Positions 23,498-37,442 of a DNA stretch of 64,000 nt are shown one piece after another (position 1 is the first letter of the stretch; each line of letters opens with the position of its first letter). A program made the translations under genes and the position numbers. This DNA comes from Pseudoscleropodium purum. Its lineage: Eukaryota > Streptophyta > Bryopsida > Hypnales > Brachytheciaceae. A model generated the notes under the pieces. It was not told the origin of the DNA and searched no databases. It saw nothing but the letters and a program-made list of their open reading frames with translations. The DNA lies in assembly GCA_963969395.1 (NCBI GenBank), contig OZ017803.1, positions 6,510,001 through 6,574,000 of the forward strand, read 5' to 3'.

Positions 23498-24429
23498 TAG
23501 TACATGCCACTATTGTTTTGAAGGGCAGTTTTTGGCTAACTACTCATGTTCAAGTGACTTGAAAGAATCAATAAGTAGAAGATGGAAAGGATCTTGAAGG
23601 ATTTGGAGAAGATGACACCTACATCAAGCCTTTTGGGGGGGTGCCTACAACCATCCTTTAGCGTTGGTTAGGATCTCTATGATGGCTACTTTGTTGCAAT
23701 TCAACCCATAGATAGTAACACTCAACGAATTGGGATTGCAAGGGTGTTGTGTGACCCAAATTGTAACCCTAAAAAACCAAATTGAGTTTTTATTCAATAT
23801 TTCTATCTAACATCAAGAAATTAAGATGTTCAAGACTTTTGTACTAAATGGGACAACATAATAGGTTTGTAGTAGAAGGTCAAACAAAATTGAATTGCTA
23901 CTTTGGGAAGAAATAAACACTTTAATAATAGTATAGAAGTCTTAGATCAAAAAAGATACTATCTAATGTATGATTTGTTAGCTGCTCAAATTAAAGTCAT
24001 CAACCAAAGTTTGACTTCATATACTTTGTATCAAGTACAACAATGATTAGAAAGAAGCTTTGTCACTACAATATTAGTCATCTATAATAGTGTGGTATTT
24101 GGTTTTTTTATGTCTACAATATGCTTTTACATAATAGTGAAGGATAAAATTTTATTTTCTTGTAAATGTTAAGTTGTAGATTTAGATTTATGAATGTTTA
24201 ACTATTGATTTCTATGTGTAGGATATAGAGTTATAGATTCCTTATGGAGATACATGTTTTGGTGATGTATTTGCAATGCTCATATCACAAGTGCAAACTT
24301 ATATAGCATATATACTAATATAGTTCCTCTTATATTTTATGTCTCTTCCTTTTTTAAATATTTAAATTTCTTTACATTAAACAATACAACATTTGCTAAA
24401 AGACATTCATTGTTTGCATGACTCTCATT
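23498..24429. other. AT-rich intergenic DNA, no gene seen
   Basis: No motif-bearing frame or repeat edge was found. Short open frames are random. Confidence 0.5.
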
Positions 24430-25344
24430 TTAACCCCCGAAGGACCAAATTTCATTTTTTTGGCAACATAGTGATTTTTAGCAACTCACTAAGAATGAAA
24501 TTTAATTTTTTTCTTTAAATTTTCACAAATGTGGGGACAAGGCTTTTCTTCAAGGCCCAACAATTTTCATAACTTTTGACCACATAGTTAAAAAATTATT
24601 GTATTGTATGTAATATTTTTTCTCAACTCAATAGTTTGGACAAATTAGAAAAATCATTTTTTTCACAAACAAAAAATTGAAATTGATTTTTTAGATTTAT
24701 ACATATATGTAAAGCTTTGAATTATTCTATTTCAATTAATGAGATGAAAGTTATGACGGGAGTTTTAGTTTGTGAGCAATTATGGACTCTCCACTCTAAA
24801 ATAAATTTTGAAGTCTTCTATTTCACTCACTTTTTCAATATTTTTTTAAAAGAATAAAATCATAGAATGCAAATTGTTTATTACAACATTACAACCATTG
24901 GAATTGGCATTTTTCAATTCCATAACTAAATTCTTAAAAATTTAGTATTTTAAATCATTCTCAACTTCTTTGTATCTACTATGTTTTTCCTATATATTGT
25001 ACTATTCCAAATGATCTTAAATTTTTCAAGCATGTAGCCAACTTATCTTGAAAAATGAAATTTAAATAAGCTTCATCATTTAGACAGTTTTTCATACAAA
25101 TTTGACCTTGTGCAATACAATTGTATTGTTTTTGGTTGGGCCAAAAAAAGGATTTTTATCAATGCAAACACTAATATCTTGCAATCTACATCGTGGAAAT
25201 TTCTGAATTTTCTTAACATCTTCTCAAATTTACCATTGTACTACAAGATCTTGCAATTACATGTGTTCAAAAATTATTTTTTTTCCTAAAATTTGGTACT
25301 TGTTCTAGAAATGGAAAACATAGTCATGGAACTTTAGGGGTTAA
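24430..25344 (+). mobile_element. TTAA-bounded element, copy 3 (subfamily 1, both ends)
   Basis: TTAA at 24430-24433 is followed by CCCCCGAAGGACC. The other end reads CTTTAGGGG followed by TTAA at 25341-25344. Its length of 915 bp agrees with the other complete copies. It is non-coding. Confidence 0.85.
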
Positions 25345-25737
25345 TAGAAATTCGACTTTGTTCTAATTAATTAAGTCATTATTGAATTAAATTAGAGCCC
25401 ATTCAATTCACTCATTGTACCTTCAAATGCCTAAAGCTATTTTGAGAGGGCCCCATTCTCTCATTTAATGAATATAATGTTTAATCCAATTTTGGGTAGC
25501 CTCTTTGGATCCAAAATTTCCTTAAGTTTGAAAGTCAAATCTCTTTATTACAATTCAAACTTCCAATTCATAAATACATTGAATGTAGGTGTCATGAGGG
25601 CCATTGTGTTGTCTCAATTCCAAACTTACATTGTTCCAAAGTAAAGTTAGTTGTGAAATATGCACTTGTATCTATACTACCTCATTGTAAGCTAAACTTT
25701 GAACTTATAGAATCATCTTTACTACTAATGGAAGGGT

Positions 25738-26530
25738 CATTGCAAGAAACACTAACTTGTTTTCACGTCACAATTAGAATGACTCTTAGGTCATGCACTA
25801 TAACTTTTGAATTTTAAATTCAATTTCAAAAATAAAAAATTTATTTCTAGTTAACTTTCTTATTTTTCAAAAAAATTTAAAAAATCATTTCATATTTAAA
25901 TATAAATGTTATTAATATAGCACACTTTTGGATTTAGGATTTATTAATACTAAATATCAGTTCAAATTAATGATTTTGGGTTGAAAATTTTGTGGTATAT
26001 TCCTATAGTAGGTAGACGTGTCTTTACGAAAGGGCATCTAAAAAAACATTATTTTATGTCTTCCATGTTTGTGCAAAGATGCCTCCTTGCATGCACTTAC
26101 AAACATTAGATATGGTTTTGACCTCATTTTTTTAATCAAATCTCAGCACCATGAAGTCTTTTCAAATGGACAATTTTTAGTTATGCTGAAAATTGATTTT
26201 CTAATTTTCGTCAAATTAAAATGAACAAATTGGATTTTCTAGGACAAATTTTTAGACATAGAATTTTGGTGAAGAAAAAACATAGTTGGACATTTTAATT
26301 TGTAAAAATTAGAAAAATCAATTTTCAAAAAAACTAAGAACTAGACATTTGGAAGGACTTCTTGGTAATGAGATTTGACCAAAAAATGAGGTCAAATTCA
26401 TTTCTAATATTTAGGAGTGTGTGCACAAAAGAGGCCTCTTTGCCTGAACGTGGAGGACATAAATTAATGTTCATTTAGATGCCTTTAGTAGAAACATATC
26501 TACCTACTATAGGAATATACCACAAACTTT
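25738..26530. mobile_element. Foldback element with ~240-bp inverted arms
   Basis: The outer left end TCATTGCAAGAAACAC matches the terminus of the element at 36728. Inside, 25987-26223 is repeated in inverted orientation at 26291-26530 with a 67-bp spacer. Both arms carry 'gtggtatattcctatagtag', and similarity is clear along the full length with scattered mismatches. The outer right terminus is missing and the DNA passes straight into a 5'-truncated TTAA element. It could form a long hairpin if transcribed. Confidence 0.75.
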
Positions 26531-27082
26531 GGAGTCTTTTATTTAAATCAATTTTTAATATTTTTTGAAAAAAATTTAAAAAATATATAATGTAGATTGT
26601 TCATTACTACATTACCACCGTTGGGATTGGAATTTTCAATTCTATAATTAAATTCTTAAAAATTTAGTGTTTTGTATCACTTTGTACTTCTTTCTATTTA
26701 CTATTTTTTTCCTATATGTTGTGCAATTTCAAATGATCTAAAATTTTTTAATCATGTAGCCAACTTGACTTGAAGAATGAATCCAAGGAGTGACCATCAT
26801 TTTGGACATTTTTTCATGAAAATGTGACCTTGTGAAGTGCAGCTGCCTGCTTTTCACAGGGGCAAAAAAATGGTTTTTGTCACTTCAAATGTTAATATCT
26901 TGCAATCTACACAATGGAAAATTCTGAAATTTTTTCCACATCTTTTTAAAATAGTTTACTATAAGATCCTTTAGTTACATGTGTCCAAAAATGTTTTTCA
27001 TCTAAAATTTGATGCTTATATCAAAAATGGCAGTTTTAGAGCGTTTTTGGTGAAAACATACTCTCCGACCTTTAGGGGTTAA
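26531..27082 (+). mobile_element. TTAA element, 3' half only
   Basis: The sequence matches the second half of subfamily-1 copies (from the 'ggagtcttttattt' position on) and ends CTTTAGGGG followed by TTAA at 27079-27082. The 5' half is missing where the foldback begins, so the junction is a rearrangement or insertion breakpoint. Confidence 0.75.
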
Positions 27083-28092
27083 CTCAAAGATATCATTCTT
27101 AATCTTTGAAATTAGCCAAATGCATAGTCTATTTTATCCAAATTAGACTTTTGAGCTTAATCACTTCTCCATTCACTTCTTTTTCTTCAACTTCATGTCC
27201 CCGCCATGTCTCTTATCTTCAAGTTGAACCAATTAAAATGCAAATGATAGAAGTGATGATTTATCACTTGATAAAATCATTTCCAATATTTGAAATTAGC
27301 CAAGTACATAGTCCATTTTTTCCAAATTAGAGTCCTTAGCTTTCTTACACATTATTGATTTTTTTGTATTTTATATAGAGATTACAACATCAATTCCCAT
27401 AATACAATGAAAAGAATTATTTGTTTTCCTTTTTGAAAGAGAGCAAAGAGTAGAGGGTGAAGAATTCTATCATTATGAGTTTTACTTCATCATGTATAAA
27501 ACGAAGAACAACATAATTTTTTTTTTAACGTACATTGCACAGATTACCAAAAAGATTATCTACTACTAAACCAAACAAATGTTAGTAGGAGTGAACATAA
27601 AAAAATAATTCGAACATAGTAAATTAGGAACAACCATGGGAGCTCTCCCAAATATTGGCCCAATAAACAAGCATAAAAAATTTATTATTACATATTCATT
27701 TAAATTTCCAAAATATTTGTTTGATCCACAAAAGTCTAGATTTAATACTTCATCATTAGGTCTTCTAACAATAATGCATTCAAAATTATTTAGAACTTAA
27801 AGATATAATTAATCTATCTTTGAAAAAAAAAATTCACATCATAATACCATGCATTATAATGAAAAACTTGAAAATAATATATAATAGCTACTTAAAAAAT
27901 TTGTCTTCAATTCAAAAAAATGTCAAGACCATGTTATTAATGAGTTTTATTTGACATTCCAAGCTCAAATATGTATATATACATCATCGCACAAACAAAA
28001 TGTCTCTTAGTGTCACAAATGATCTAAAACTAAATCACCAAGTATGCCTTTGAAGAAAGTCATTGAAGCTAAAAGAGAAATTGATCAACATG
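27083..28092. other. AT-rich intergenic DNA, no gene seen
   Basis: No conserved frame was recognised. Purine runs and short repeats only. Confidence 0.5.
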
Positions 28093-28307
28093 CACTATAA
28101 GAAACCAAAGTTTATTGATGTCAAAAAGAACGGATTTTAGGTGACATTGAAAAAAAAACACCATGTTTTTATATCAATAATGATGTCCAATATAACATCA
28201 ATGGACATCATTGTTGACATAAAAACATGGTGTTTTTTTTCAATGTCACCTAAAATCCATTCCTTTTGATGTCAATCCATCACCTAAAACAAGATTTTCT
28301 TATAGTA
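28093..28307. mobile_element. CACTA-type hairpin MITE
   Basis: A 215-bp element that begins CACTATAAGAAA and ends TTTTCTTATAGTA, the TIR type of plant CACTA (EnSpm) elements. Almost the whole element is a palindrome: a ~90-bp left arm containing 'acaccatgtttttat' is mirrored in the right arm as 'ataaaaacatggtgt', around a short loop near 28185. Flanks ATG and ATA are a possible 3-bp duplication with one change. Such a near-perfect hairpin is a plausible small-RNA source if transcribed. Confidence 0.8.
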
Positions 28308-31119
28308 ATAATTGGACAATTTTAGATAATAAAATCATCTATTATTTGTTTATTCAATTGTCATCCCTTGCATGCCAATCACAATTATTTGGCGCATCTT
28401 AAGCAACTTTATCCAACTATCATTGAAATCATTTCAAGGTCACCTATATAGCTCAATAGAACACGATCATCTACATGGAGGTTTTCATTGCTCTAAAGGA
28501 AAGATATTGTGCTCAACATAACAAAAAACTTAGCACTCATCGCTAGAAGAAAAAGATGTCCGTCACAACCTGCTAACACCAGAAGAAGCATGTATTTTTT
28601 TTTAATGTTTCTTGGAGACAAGCACATTTTGAAAAACATGAGATCTAATATGTGGTAGTGGTCATCGGAGGCTAAATGTAGTTGGATGTTTTTAGCAACA
28701 TGTGTATATCACATGTATAACAAGTTTATGTTTTCTCTGACGGGAATGTTTAGTAAGATATTAAAGAAAATAGATGCGCGCTCTTTTGAATGTCCAAAAA
28801 AACATGAACTTGCCATGCACATTGGCAAGGAAGGTTTGTTTCATTGTGGGTAACTTAGGGAAAGTTATTGTGGATTAGGCCAAATGCTGCTCCATTGTAG
28901 AAAATACAAAAGAGGGGTAACTCCTTCCTACCTTTTCAAAAAGACTTGCATGGATGGATGTAGAACTTGTGATTCTTTAGCATTTTCCATTATTACTTTC
29001 AATATAGTACAAATAGTATAAATAAGACGCTCTATAGAACTAGTGTAATCATTGGACCTTATTTTCTCTCCATTGATATGTGTTTTTTGGAGCCCTTATA
29101 TATGAAGAGAAATTCTACAAATTTTGTGCTCACTTGTTGCATATTCTTTTTCCAATTACATTTTTAATTGAATTTAGTAATCGTTGTACATATTTATATT
29201 TTAAATATTTTCATAAATAACAAGTAATATTCATAGAATGGTCACAAATTATTTTTTCATTTCACAATGCACATTTCTAAATTTCACATGTTACAATATA
29301 TGAATGATAAAATAATAGAAAACTTAATAAACCATTCTTTTACATTTTTCTTTACTCAAATATATTATGGTCACCGACTCTTGAAAACACCTACAAATCT
29401 TGAGTTAATGAATAATAGTACAACAAATATTAGATGATATTTTGGTGAAACAACCAAAAAAATAGAATAATTGATTAAAAAAATTCACTTAATCATAAAG
29501 AATTTTAAATTTTAAATCTTTCACTCCAGAATTAAATATTTTGAAAATCTATGAACAAAAAGAAGTTGATGACTTGATGAACTTAAAAAAATATTTTTTT
29601 TTATTTTTTATTTTTTTATTTTAAATTATAATAATTTAAAATAAATATATATTTCTTATATTATTTTCCAATTCAAAGGGGATTTCAATCATATGTCAAG
29701 AAAAAAATTGTATTATCTCATTTATTATATGAAACAAATGTACTATGAGTATGAGTCTAAGGCAAAGATATTTCTATTTTAAAAATGTCCTTCATTAGTT
29801 TTTGTAATCTTAATATTGAAATGAACTCAAATCCAAATATTGACCTTCAAATTGACCAAATATTTAACTTAGTTTTAAAATATACAAAATTTCTAAACAT
29901 AATAAATGATTGATATTATTAAACTAATTTTTGAAGATGTGGATAAGTAATGCAAGGTGTAGTTAATATTGTATATATCTTGATGATAACACACACTCTT
30001 TAGTCTTGACTATGGATTTAGAAAATAATAATACTATCACTTGAAGAATTTCTTGCAGTCACTTGTAAATGGAATACTATAATGTGGAGGTCTTTTGTGA
30101 AAAACATTCTAGTAGGTTAGAACTCGCAATGCATATAAAGATGGCATGTATACAATGTATGAGCTTGTGCATTGAGTGGAGCCAATGTAGTTTGCAAGTC
30201 AAATACTAGTGAGGTCATTGTTGAATAAAACTCATTTCTTGCATCAAATAAGGATCAAAATAAAGATTAGTACTTAAGAATGTCCCTTTGAAACAATTAT
30301 TGCTAAGAAATCTAAACATTCACAACTAAAATCACATAGTTAGAAATTCTATAGAATTCAATTTAATTTTGAGTTTCAACTACAATTCAATGATTTCACT
30401 ATCCACATTATTGTTTATATGAGCCACACTTTAGAATGACTAGAAAGAATTAAGAAATAATTAATGTATGCTCAAAAGGTACAATCTTCAAGTGAAAAAT
30501 GATCTTACAAATTAGTAGCTTCAATGACATTCAAGTCTTGAAAATCAATTGGTCCATTTAGTTGATTATATTCCAAATTCCTACATAAGACAAGTGAAAT
30601 TGAAGGATGAGGATTTCTAAAATTAGTCCCATAGAAGCTTCATAGTGAGTGATTAAATTATTCATATAATGGGTTTAGAAGAAACAATAATTAATGCCAA
30701 ATCAATGATAGAAACTTGAATTTCTTTTGACACATTATTCATAGTGCAATTTCACCCAAAAACACACGATGGATTGTTAAATTTTGTTGAATTAAACCAA
30801 ACAACGTCACTATTAGTAGTTAGCATTAGTGGGAAACCTTATAGTTGAAAATGAGGTTAGGTACTTTAATCCAAATGGAATATCAAATAGTAAACAATCA
30901 GAGAATACCTCAATGTAGCAAACACTTCTTGGGAAGTGGTCATAAACGATTTACAAGAACCAACTTTTCAAACTTGATGAAAGCTTTTTGGTGTTGTTGC
31001 AATTCGTTCTACTTGTTGATAATTAGGAGCACATAAATGACTTCTTGTCAATAGATTGGCACTTGGTATACTCACAGGAAATCGAGAGACGAACAGAAGA
31101 GTCCCTTGGGAGCTCACTA
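28308..31119. other. AT-rich intergenic DNA, no gene seen
   Basis: Long AT tracts (for example near 29590-29650) and no recognisable gene. From about 30.8 kb on, the composition shifts toward the less AT-rich island that follows. Confidence 0.5.
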
Positions 31120-34100
31120 GTAGACTCCCACTGAAATTGTTCCTGGACAGGCTTCTGTTATCAAAGCATATATGCATCAAATTAAACTCAATTAGAAACA
31201 GAATAAAACCGCAACACCGTAACTCAAACAAGCACATGCCTGAATGCAGGAAATTCTGTCTCAATCTCTGTTGAATAATGCAAGCATCAAATTCCATTCA
31301 TCGTCATAAACGTCTGAGGCAGTGTTTCATTTAAGAAGTTGTTGTAGAAGTACATACAGCGCCACACAATATCATCGTTAAATTGGCGAGTTTCCTGGTG
31401 CCAGTCAAGAATTCTGACATTTACCTTGCTACACAAAGCTCTAAATCGAGTTTCAGGTCAAGCGCTCGATCTCAAAAGTGAAAAGAGGTGAAATTCCGCC
31501 AATTTAACGAAAATTGACTTTCAGTGTTCCAGTTGCCATGCGACATGGCTAGCAGGAAGAGGCAAATCATATGGCAGGATCTGTCGATTTGGCAAAGTTC
31601 GATCTGAGGCTAAACAAATAAAAATGCACCCGTGGACATGATTGAAAAAGTCTCTTTTTCATAGCTAGCTGACAAAACTTGACTTCATGCACTTACAGGG
31701 ATGCTAGGTAGGGTAGACTTTGGAATATTTCAACCGGCACTAGTCCCGTTAGCTTGGGATTATTGACAATACTTCTGCACAGTACCAGGAGCGTAGGTGA
31801 AATTGATGGTAACTGCAACTATGACCTTGTGAAGGATTATCAAATCCAAGCTCTGTAAGTTCGGTGATGAGGACTGGGGACTTATAGATTGCAGGTTGAC
31901 CGGTCAACTTGCTAGAAGGCAGTTGTCCAATTACCCAGTCCAAGTCACACTGGTATAATTGCTAGATCTTCGGCAGCTAGATTTCAGTGAGGCTTCGGAG
32001 CTCTGAAGCACATCCAACTCCGATCCATGCCCCTTGGAAGTCATTACCAGTCGAATCTTCAAAGGCGCCGATAATGACGGATGTTGCTCGAGAGATCAGT
32101 TGAGAAGGGTGGACAACAGAGGGTTCGGCTTCGACCACAGTTGGAAAACGAAGGGCATTCAAAGCGTCCTTTGCCCCAGTAATCGAGTACTGTCCAACAA
32201 AACACAGTATAGCTTCCCATCAAGTAATCATTAAACGGGTCATTAAAACATACCTAGCTTAAACAGGAACCTTTGCAACGCCGTGAATTCACACAAAACA
32301 CCCATCAGTGGTCGGCTACATAAAGAGAATCAATTATATTTCATTTACTTGGTCCAAAAGCAAGGTAACTAATCGATCAAGGACATATAGTCACTCAGGA
32401 AATCAGTGAGGTTGAAATGTGGTTCTCTGAGAGTGGGGTTCGGAATTGCTTAAGTCTGCGCTTATATATGTTTGATCTTTCGAGTTGCTGGCATGACTCT
32501 CTTCGAATGATGAACGTCCAGTATTTTCGCAGCCATCTCGTAGTTTCTTCGACGCTTTCCCTCCTTCAGAATGACCCTCCTCATTTTAAGAAAGCAGGCA
32601 GTGAGTGAGTCACACATGACCGGTAAAGCTCAAGATGTCTAAACTGACCGGTTCACTACAGTACGTGATGAATGCTAACAGAATTAGCTGTTCCTTTTTA
32701 TGTAAACATGCATGCCCATCCTCAAAATTTCAGGAAAGCAATGGGATGTGTAGACAGACCTCCAGAAGAGAATTAAAAGATCGAGTGTCTCTATGAACTC
32801 ATATGCAGCTGCCCGTAATGTAAAGTCAAATCAGAATGCGGCCCTGCTGTAGGAGCAATGATGGACATACTATATATAATTGTTCCTGAGTGCTTCTTCC
32901 TCCGTCTTGAAAAATACAATGTGCTCGTGTGACCTAACGTGTACCCATAGTAGTTTACGCATAGGAGGTGGTAAAGAGGTGGTAATGGTTCAATCTCTCC
33001 CGCATGGCAACCTCTTCTACTTCCCTTGTGGATGTCCTGCACCATATTCCACGCAACATGGTTTGCGAAATCAAGGGAATTAATTTGAGGTCGCTAGATC
33101 GATCGTCTACGTCGTTAATATTACGAAATTTCAAGAAATTCATTGGAATCTGAAACGTTATATCTATCCACCTATTCCAGTCTTAACTTTCAAAGCTCTA
33201 GACACTTGATCGTGACAATTTTGGAGGTTTAGGCCTTTAGGGTTGAACAAGCTTAAACAGATATGATCATACAAGGAGATCCACATGTCTGCAACAACTT
33301 TCGTAGTCTGTCTTCGATATTCTTCGTACGAAAATTGTCTGTAAACCTGAAAATTCTTAGAAGTACGGAAGGCACATCAATGTATGTTAATAATAAAAGT
33401 ATTTAAGCCCTCCGAAGTCCTAAGCCAAGATACGAAAGTGCAGGGCTGACCTTAAAGTTGACTACAGTAGTGAAGCAATTCAAGCATTAATCAGGTGCTG
33501 GATCAGGTGGTGGAGCGTTCTATATGGGACGGCTAGGTAAAGCAAACTTACATGCATCTAATTACTGAGTACATCATCCAATGATCTTGTACGTAGACAA
33601 AAAAAAAATGGCCCAACTGCCAGTGACCTAGCTTATCTCAGTCGGATACGCATGGTACTATTTGTATACTCACATAAACTTCATTCTGGGAGGTTGACGT
33701 TGGGCTCAGCGGGGGACTGAGAAGCAAGAAACGCCAAGCTCGTTAAATTGGCGGTATTCCAATGCTTTGGCACTTCTGAGAACACCTTTCAGGACGCGCG
33801 TGCGTTTTGAAACATAAATCCATAACTGTCTTACATTTTAGACCATTACGCACATACTTATATATATGTCACAATTTTTGGCGCCGGATCATATTGAGCG
33901 CGCCACTTTAACGAATTTGACGTTAACATGCACGTGCCACACATGAAGTGGACCACCTTCGTATTGATTAAACGTCACAACGGTTTGTGGTTGCTGCATC
34001 GACGGAGTGGGTGCCGCAGGTGTGACGACGGCGTCGGCAGTGATGCTGCAGTGAGCGTCTTTGATTACGAACTTGGTCACTGTAACGAAGAGAAGAGCGA

Positions 34101-34128
34101 CCACGAGGGGACGTCCATAGCCCACCAT
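31120..34128 (-). pseudogene. Decayed LRR (receptor-like) gene, minus strand
   Basis: Several pieces in one orientation resemble a plant leucine-rich-repeat gene with introns. (1) ATG 34128 starts a signal-peptide-like MVGYGRPLVVALLFVTVTKF; the possible exon ends near 33957 at a GT. (2) After an AG near 33776, the frame reads VPKHWNTANLTSLAFLAS...VNLPE, LRR-like, then a stop and a GTGAGT donor. (3) From about 32200 to 31749 one frame holds GNDFQGAWIGVGC, like the W-x-GV-x-C of an LRR N-terminal cap, two stops, then LPSSKLTGQ and ELTELGFDN. (4) Near 31155-31121 a 37-bp AG...GT piece reads SLSRNNFSGSLL, a textbook LRR fragment. A TMK-type receptor kinase is one candidate. No kinase domain is visible and stops interrupt it. 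Each match is short. Confidence 0.38.
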
Positions 34129-36727
34129 CTGCACCCCATCCCCGCAATCCTACTCCTTGGCCACTTAATTCGAGTCGACGTCATGACCATACCCGTCTTA
34201 CAACGACGTACCCACCAGTGATCGAGAACTTGAGAATCCGGTCGCGACAGGTCCAAGTGCTCGGGCGGCAGGGTCATATCTAGTGATAACATCAAATTGG
34301 TAAAATTGGCTCAATTCCATTGTAATGGAGCAGTGAACCTCAAGCAAACAAGGAAATGAAGTGAAATAAATTAGAGAGCCGAAAGGGAATGGGGTTGAAA
34401 ATCCTAGCAGAGCAGAGCACGAACAATGCTGCAGCGGAATTGCAATTTGCGTACTAATCTGCATATCTATCCGCACAGCAAGCTTCTGGAAATTTCAAAA
34501 AAATTCCACCAGTTTACTAGAGTTGACGTTTTGTGACTTAAACGGAAACAAGTACCTCCACTAGACGGTCTCTCGCTCGTCTTTACGCACAAATGCATAC
34601 ATTAACTAGACCTGCTAGCGACGAAGAAGGAACTCCCCAGGCAGAGAGGAACTGAGTACTGAGGCTAAGTTTGGTGCTCTGGAACTGATCACCACACAGA
34701 CTTTCATTTGCAAACAGCAAAGGAACTAAGTCGGTGATCCATGCGCATTGGACGGAGTTTCCTTAAGGTGTATTCTCACCTGGAGTTTGTTCACTCTGGG
34801 TATTAGAAAGTAAGACCTCCACCAAAGACGAAAAAGTGTGGTTATTATGGAAACGACGTTTTGTTTTTTGTTTGGCAATATTAAGGTCATTGTGAGCTTT
34901 CAGTTGTTCAAACCTTTGCATGGGATGCAAACCTTTGCATCAATTGCAACAACCTGTGTTGTAGAGTTTTGTCAAAGATAGGCTTTTAGTGTGTGGGGAG
35001 TTGGCTACTGGGTTTTTACGACACCAGACAGGGTCTGCGTAAGCAACGACAAACGCATTCTCTAGGTCATGGTGCTAGAAATTGCACGAATACCGAACTC
35101 TCAAATAACTTAAATGTGTAATTTTGTGAGAGGTTACAGAATTAAAGTGATTGTTTCCGTGATACTGATCTAATCTTTTGTTACTATTTTTTTTTTAAAT
35201 AAAATAATCTTAGAGGGCACTTAACTAAGTAAGAAAAGTTTAGAGATAACTTAGCCTGGTTGAAAATATGAAGTTGCCAAGAAGATGTGACCAGTTGAAG
35301 CCAATCGCCCAAGTTGATTAAAATCCACACTCAATGTGATCATAATTGCTGAGAGAAAGACAGGAAATAAGCCTGAGATATCTTTAGGGATTAAGAGTTG
35401 TGGTAAGTACTGAGAATTAAGATGAATTTCTGAAACTCTCTGACTGTGGATTGATTGAAGACAATGTCTATTGCCTTTCCCATAAACTACTCTTTTTACA
35501 AATTTAACCTTTATCATAAATTTAATCTTTCTCATAAACTACTATTTTTTACATTAAAAATTCCTATTAATCAAATTCTTTATAGTTTTTTTAATTAAAT
35601 CTTGTAATTCTAATAAACTTTTGTCACCTTTGTATACATCAATTCATACACCTTATATATCAAACAAAAAAATACCACATTGTGACCACAATCAAGCTTC
35701 CTAAACCTTTAATCCCTAAGCACTCAACTATCCATTGGGTGGATGATGAATGTTGTGAAAAGTGCACTTCATTCAATTAATATAATCTTCAAGAAAAATG
35801 ATGTAAATAGTATATCAATAGAAAGAAGAGAGTGATCTATATGGTTCACCGATATGGATATGTTTGCAAATATGTTGTAGCATTAGAAAAGACATGGGCT
35901 ATGTAGACTACAAAAATGACCCTAAAAAAAAACCACATGACATATTTGACTACATGTAAGTCTTCTAGTAGTCAATACCTAGACTATACAACCTTTCAAT
36001 CTATTAATGGACAAGTTTAAATTAATTCTTGTAAATTTTCAAAGTAGTCTTATTAAAGTAGTGGTACCTTAAATTCCCTTGTATTTGTAATGAATTCCTT
36101 GTCTTTTGCCTAATAGCAAACTATAGGAGATGACCTCTTTCCAATCACCCTTCCATTCTGGTAGTATAGGGTGGTTTAATTTTGTATAGCTGATGATGAA
36201 CAATGATTAATTATGGCACAATTTCTAGTGCAATTGTAGCCAACTATGATTGGCTCTAAGACTCTTAATATTGCAACCAATCTTTAGTCAATTTTGTAGC
36301 CCATAGTCGGAAATAGGAAAGTCTATATCACTAGTGTATAACGAACAAAATCTTCAACTTAAATCTTTATAGTAATTATGTTATAAGAACTAAAATTTTG
36401 AAAAACTATGGAATCTTTCTAAATTCTATTGCTATACATGGGAAAATTTCTACACTCAGGAAATTTATACTTTAAATATGTATAACTCCTTAAGTGGTCA
36501 AGAAGAGGTCATCTTCTTTAAATTTGCATACAAAACTATAAGTCTATTATTTAGATACTAATTAGATGATCAAAATGACTAATTGGGGGTGCTACTATTT
36601 AAGCATCACTTTCTATTACTTTAAGATCTTAAATTTTTTTTTCTACAAATTTTATGACCAATTGAGGGAGTCTCTAATATATTGCTTTTGAAAATTTATA
36701 ACATATCTTCCAAGCAACAAAAAACAG
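34129..36727. other. Unique-looking DNA upstream of the LRR relic, then AT-rich spacer
   Basis: 34129-34760 is less AT-rich and could be the promoter and leader of the minus-strand LRR relic. An open minus-strand frame at 34455-34198 has no recognisable motif. From about 35.1 kb on the DNA is AT-rich with no gene seen. Confidence 0.35.
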
Positions 36728-37442
36728 TCATTGCAAGAAACATTGGTCCTATTTTCTGTCACAATTGAAGTGATGTTGTTGTCTTTCAGTATAAATTTTA
36801 AACCCCAAATCCTAAGAAGTTGAAATTTTTATTGGAGATATTTGACTTGACGGTAATCAGGTTCCTTATTTTTTTAAATAAAAATAATAATTTTATATTT
36901 AAAAATCAATTTTTTTAATTTGTCACACTTTGAGATTTAGGAGTTTTAACTATGTTCAAAGTATCCAAATTGAATGATCTAGGGTTGAAATTTTGGTGGT
37001 CTATTTCTACACTAGGTGAGTGTATACCTACTAAGGGGCATCTAAAAACATATTATTTTATGTCTTCTAGGCCCATGCAAATAGGGCTCCCTTGTACAAA
37101 CACTTTTGAACTTTGAAAATCGTATCAAATTTATTTTTTTTTGTGAATTTTGATCACAATTAAGTCCCCTCAATTGGCCAATTTTTAGAGGGGTTTGTTT
37201 ATGGTTTTCTATTTATTATTAATTTATACCTCATTGTTTCTATTATATGACAATTTGTCTTTTTTCCCATAATATTGTTTCAATACTTGCAAATAGTCCA
37301 ACAATATTAATCGCCGTCGATTTTTCTAATCAACAATTGAGATGTTCTGCTACATAGTACTTGTAGTACTTATAGTATTCTATGGTAAAAATGTAGCTTT
37401 TGCCCAAATGCTACGGAAATTGCTCAATGTTTTTTGCAATGA
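36728..37442. mobile_element. TIR element with TCATTGCAAGAAACATTG ends
   Basis: The ends TCATTGCAAGAAACATTG (36728) and the reverse complement of TCATTGCAAAAAACATTG (ending 37442) match at 17 of 18 bases. The ~715-bp interior is non-coding and its left half matches the left half of the foldback at 25738-26223. No clear target duplication is seen, so the superfamily is unassigned. Confidence 0.65.

Noticed and set aside
33928..34221. 97-codon plus-strand frame
   Set aside because: It lies opposite the better signal-peptide-like minus-strand exon and shows no domain or plausible start context.
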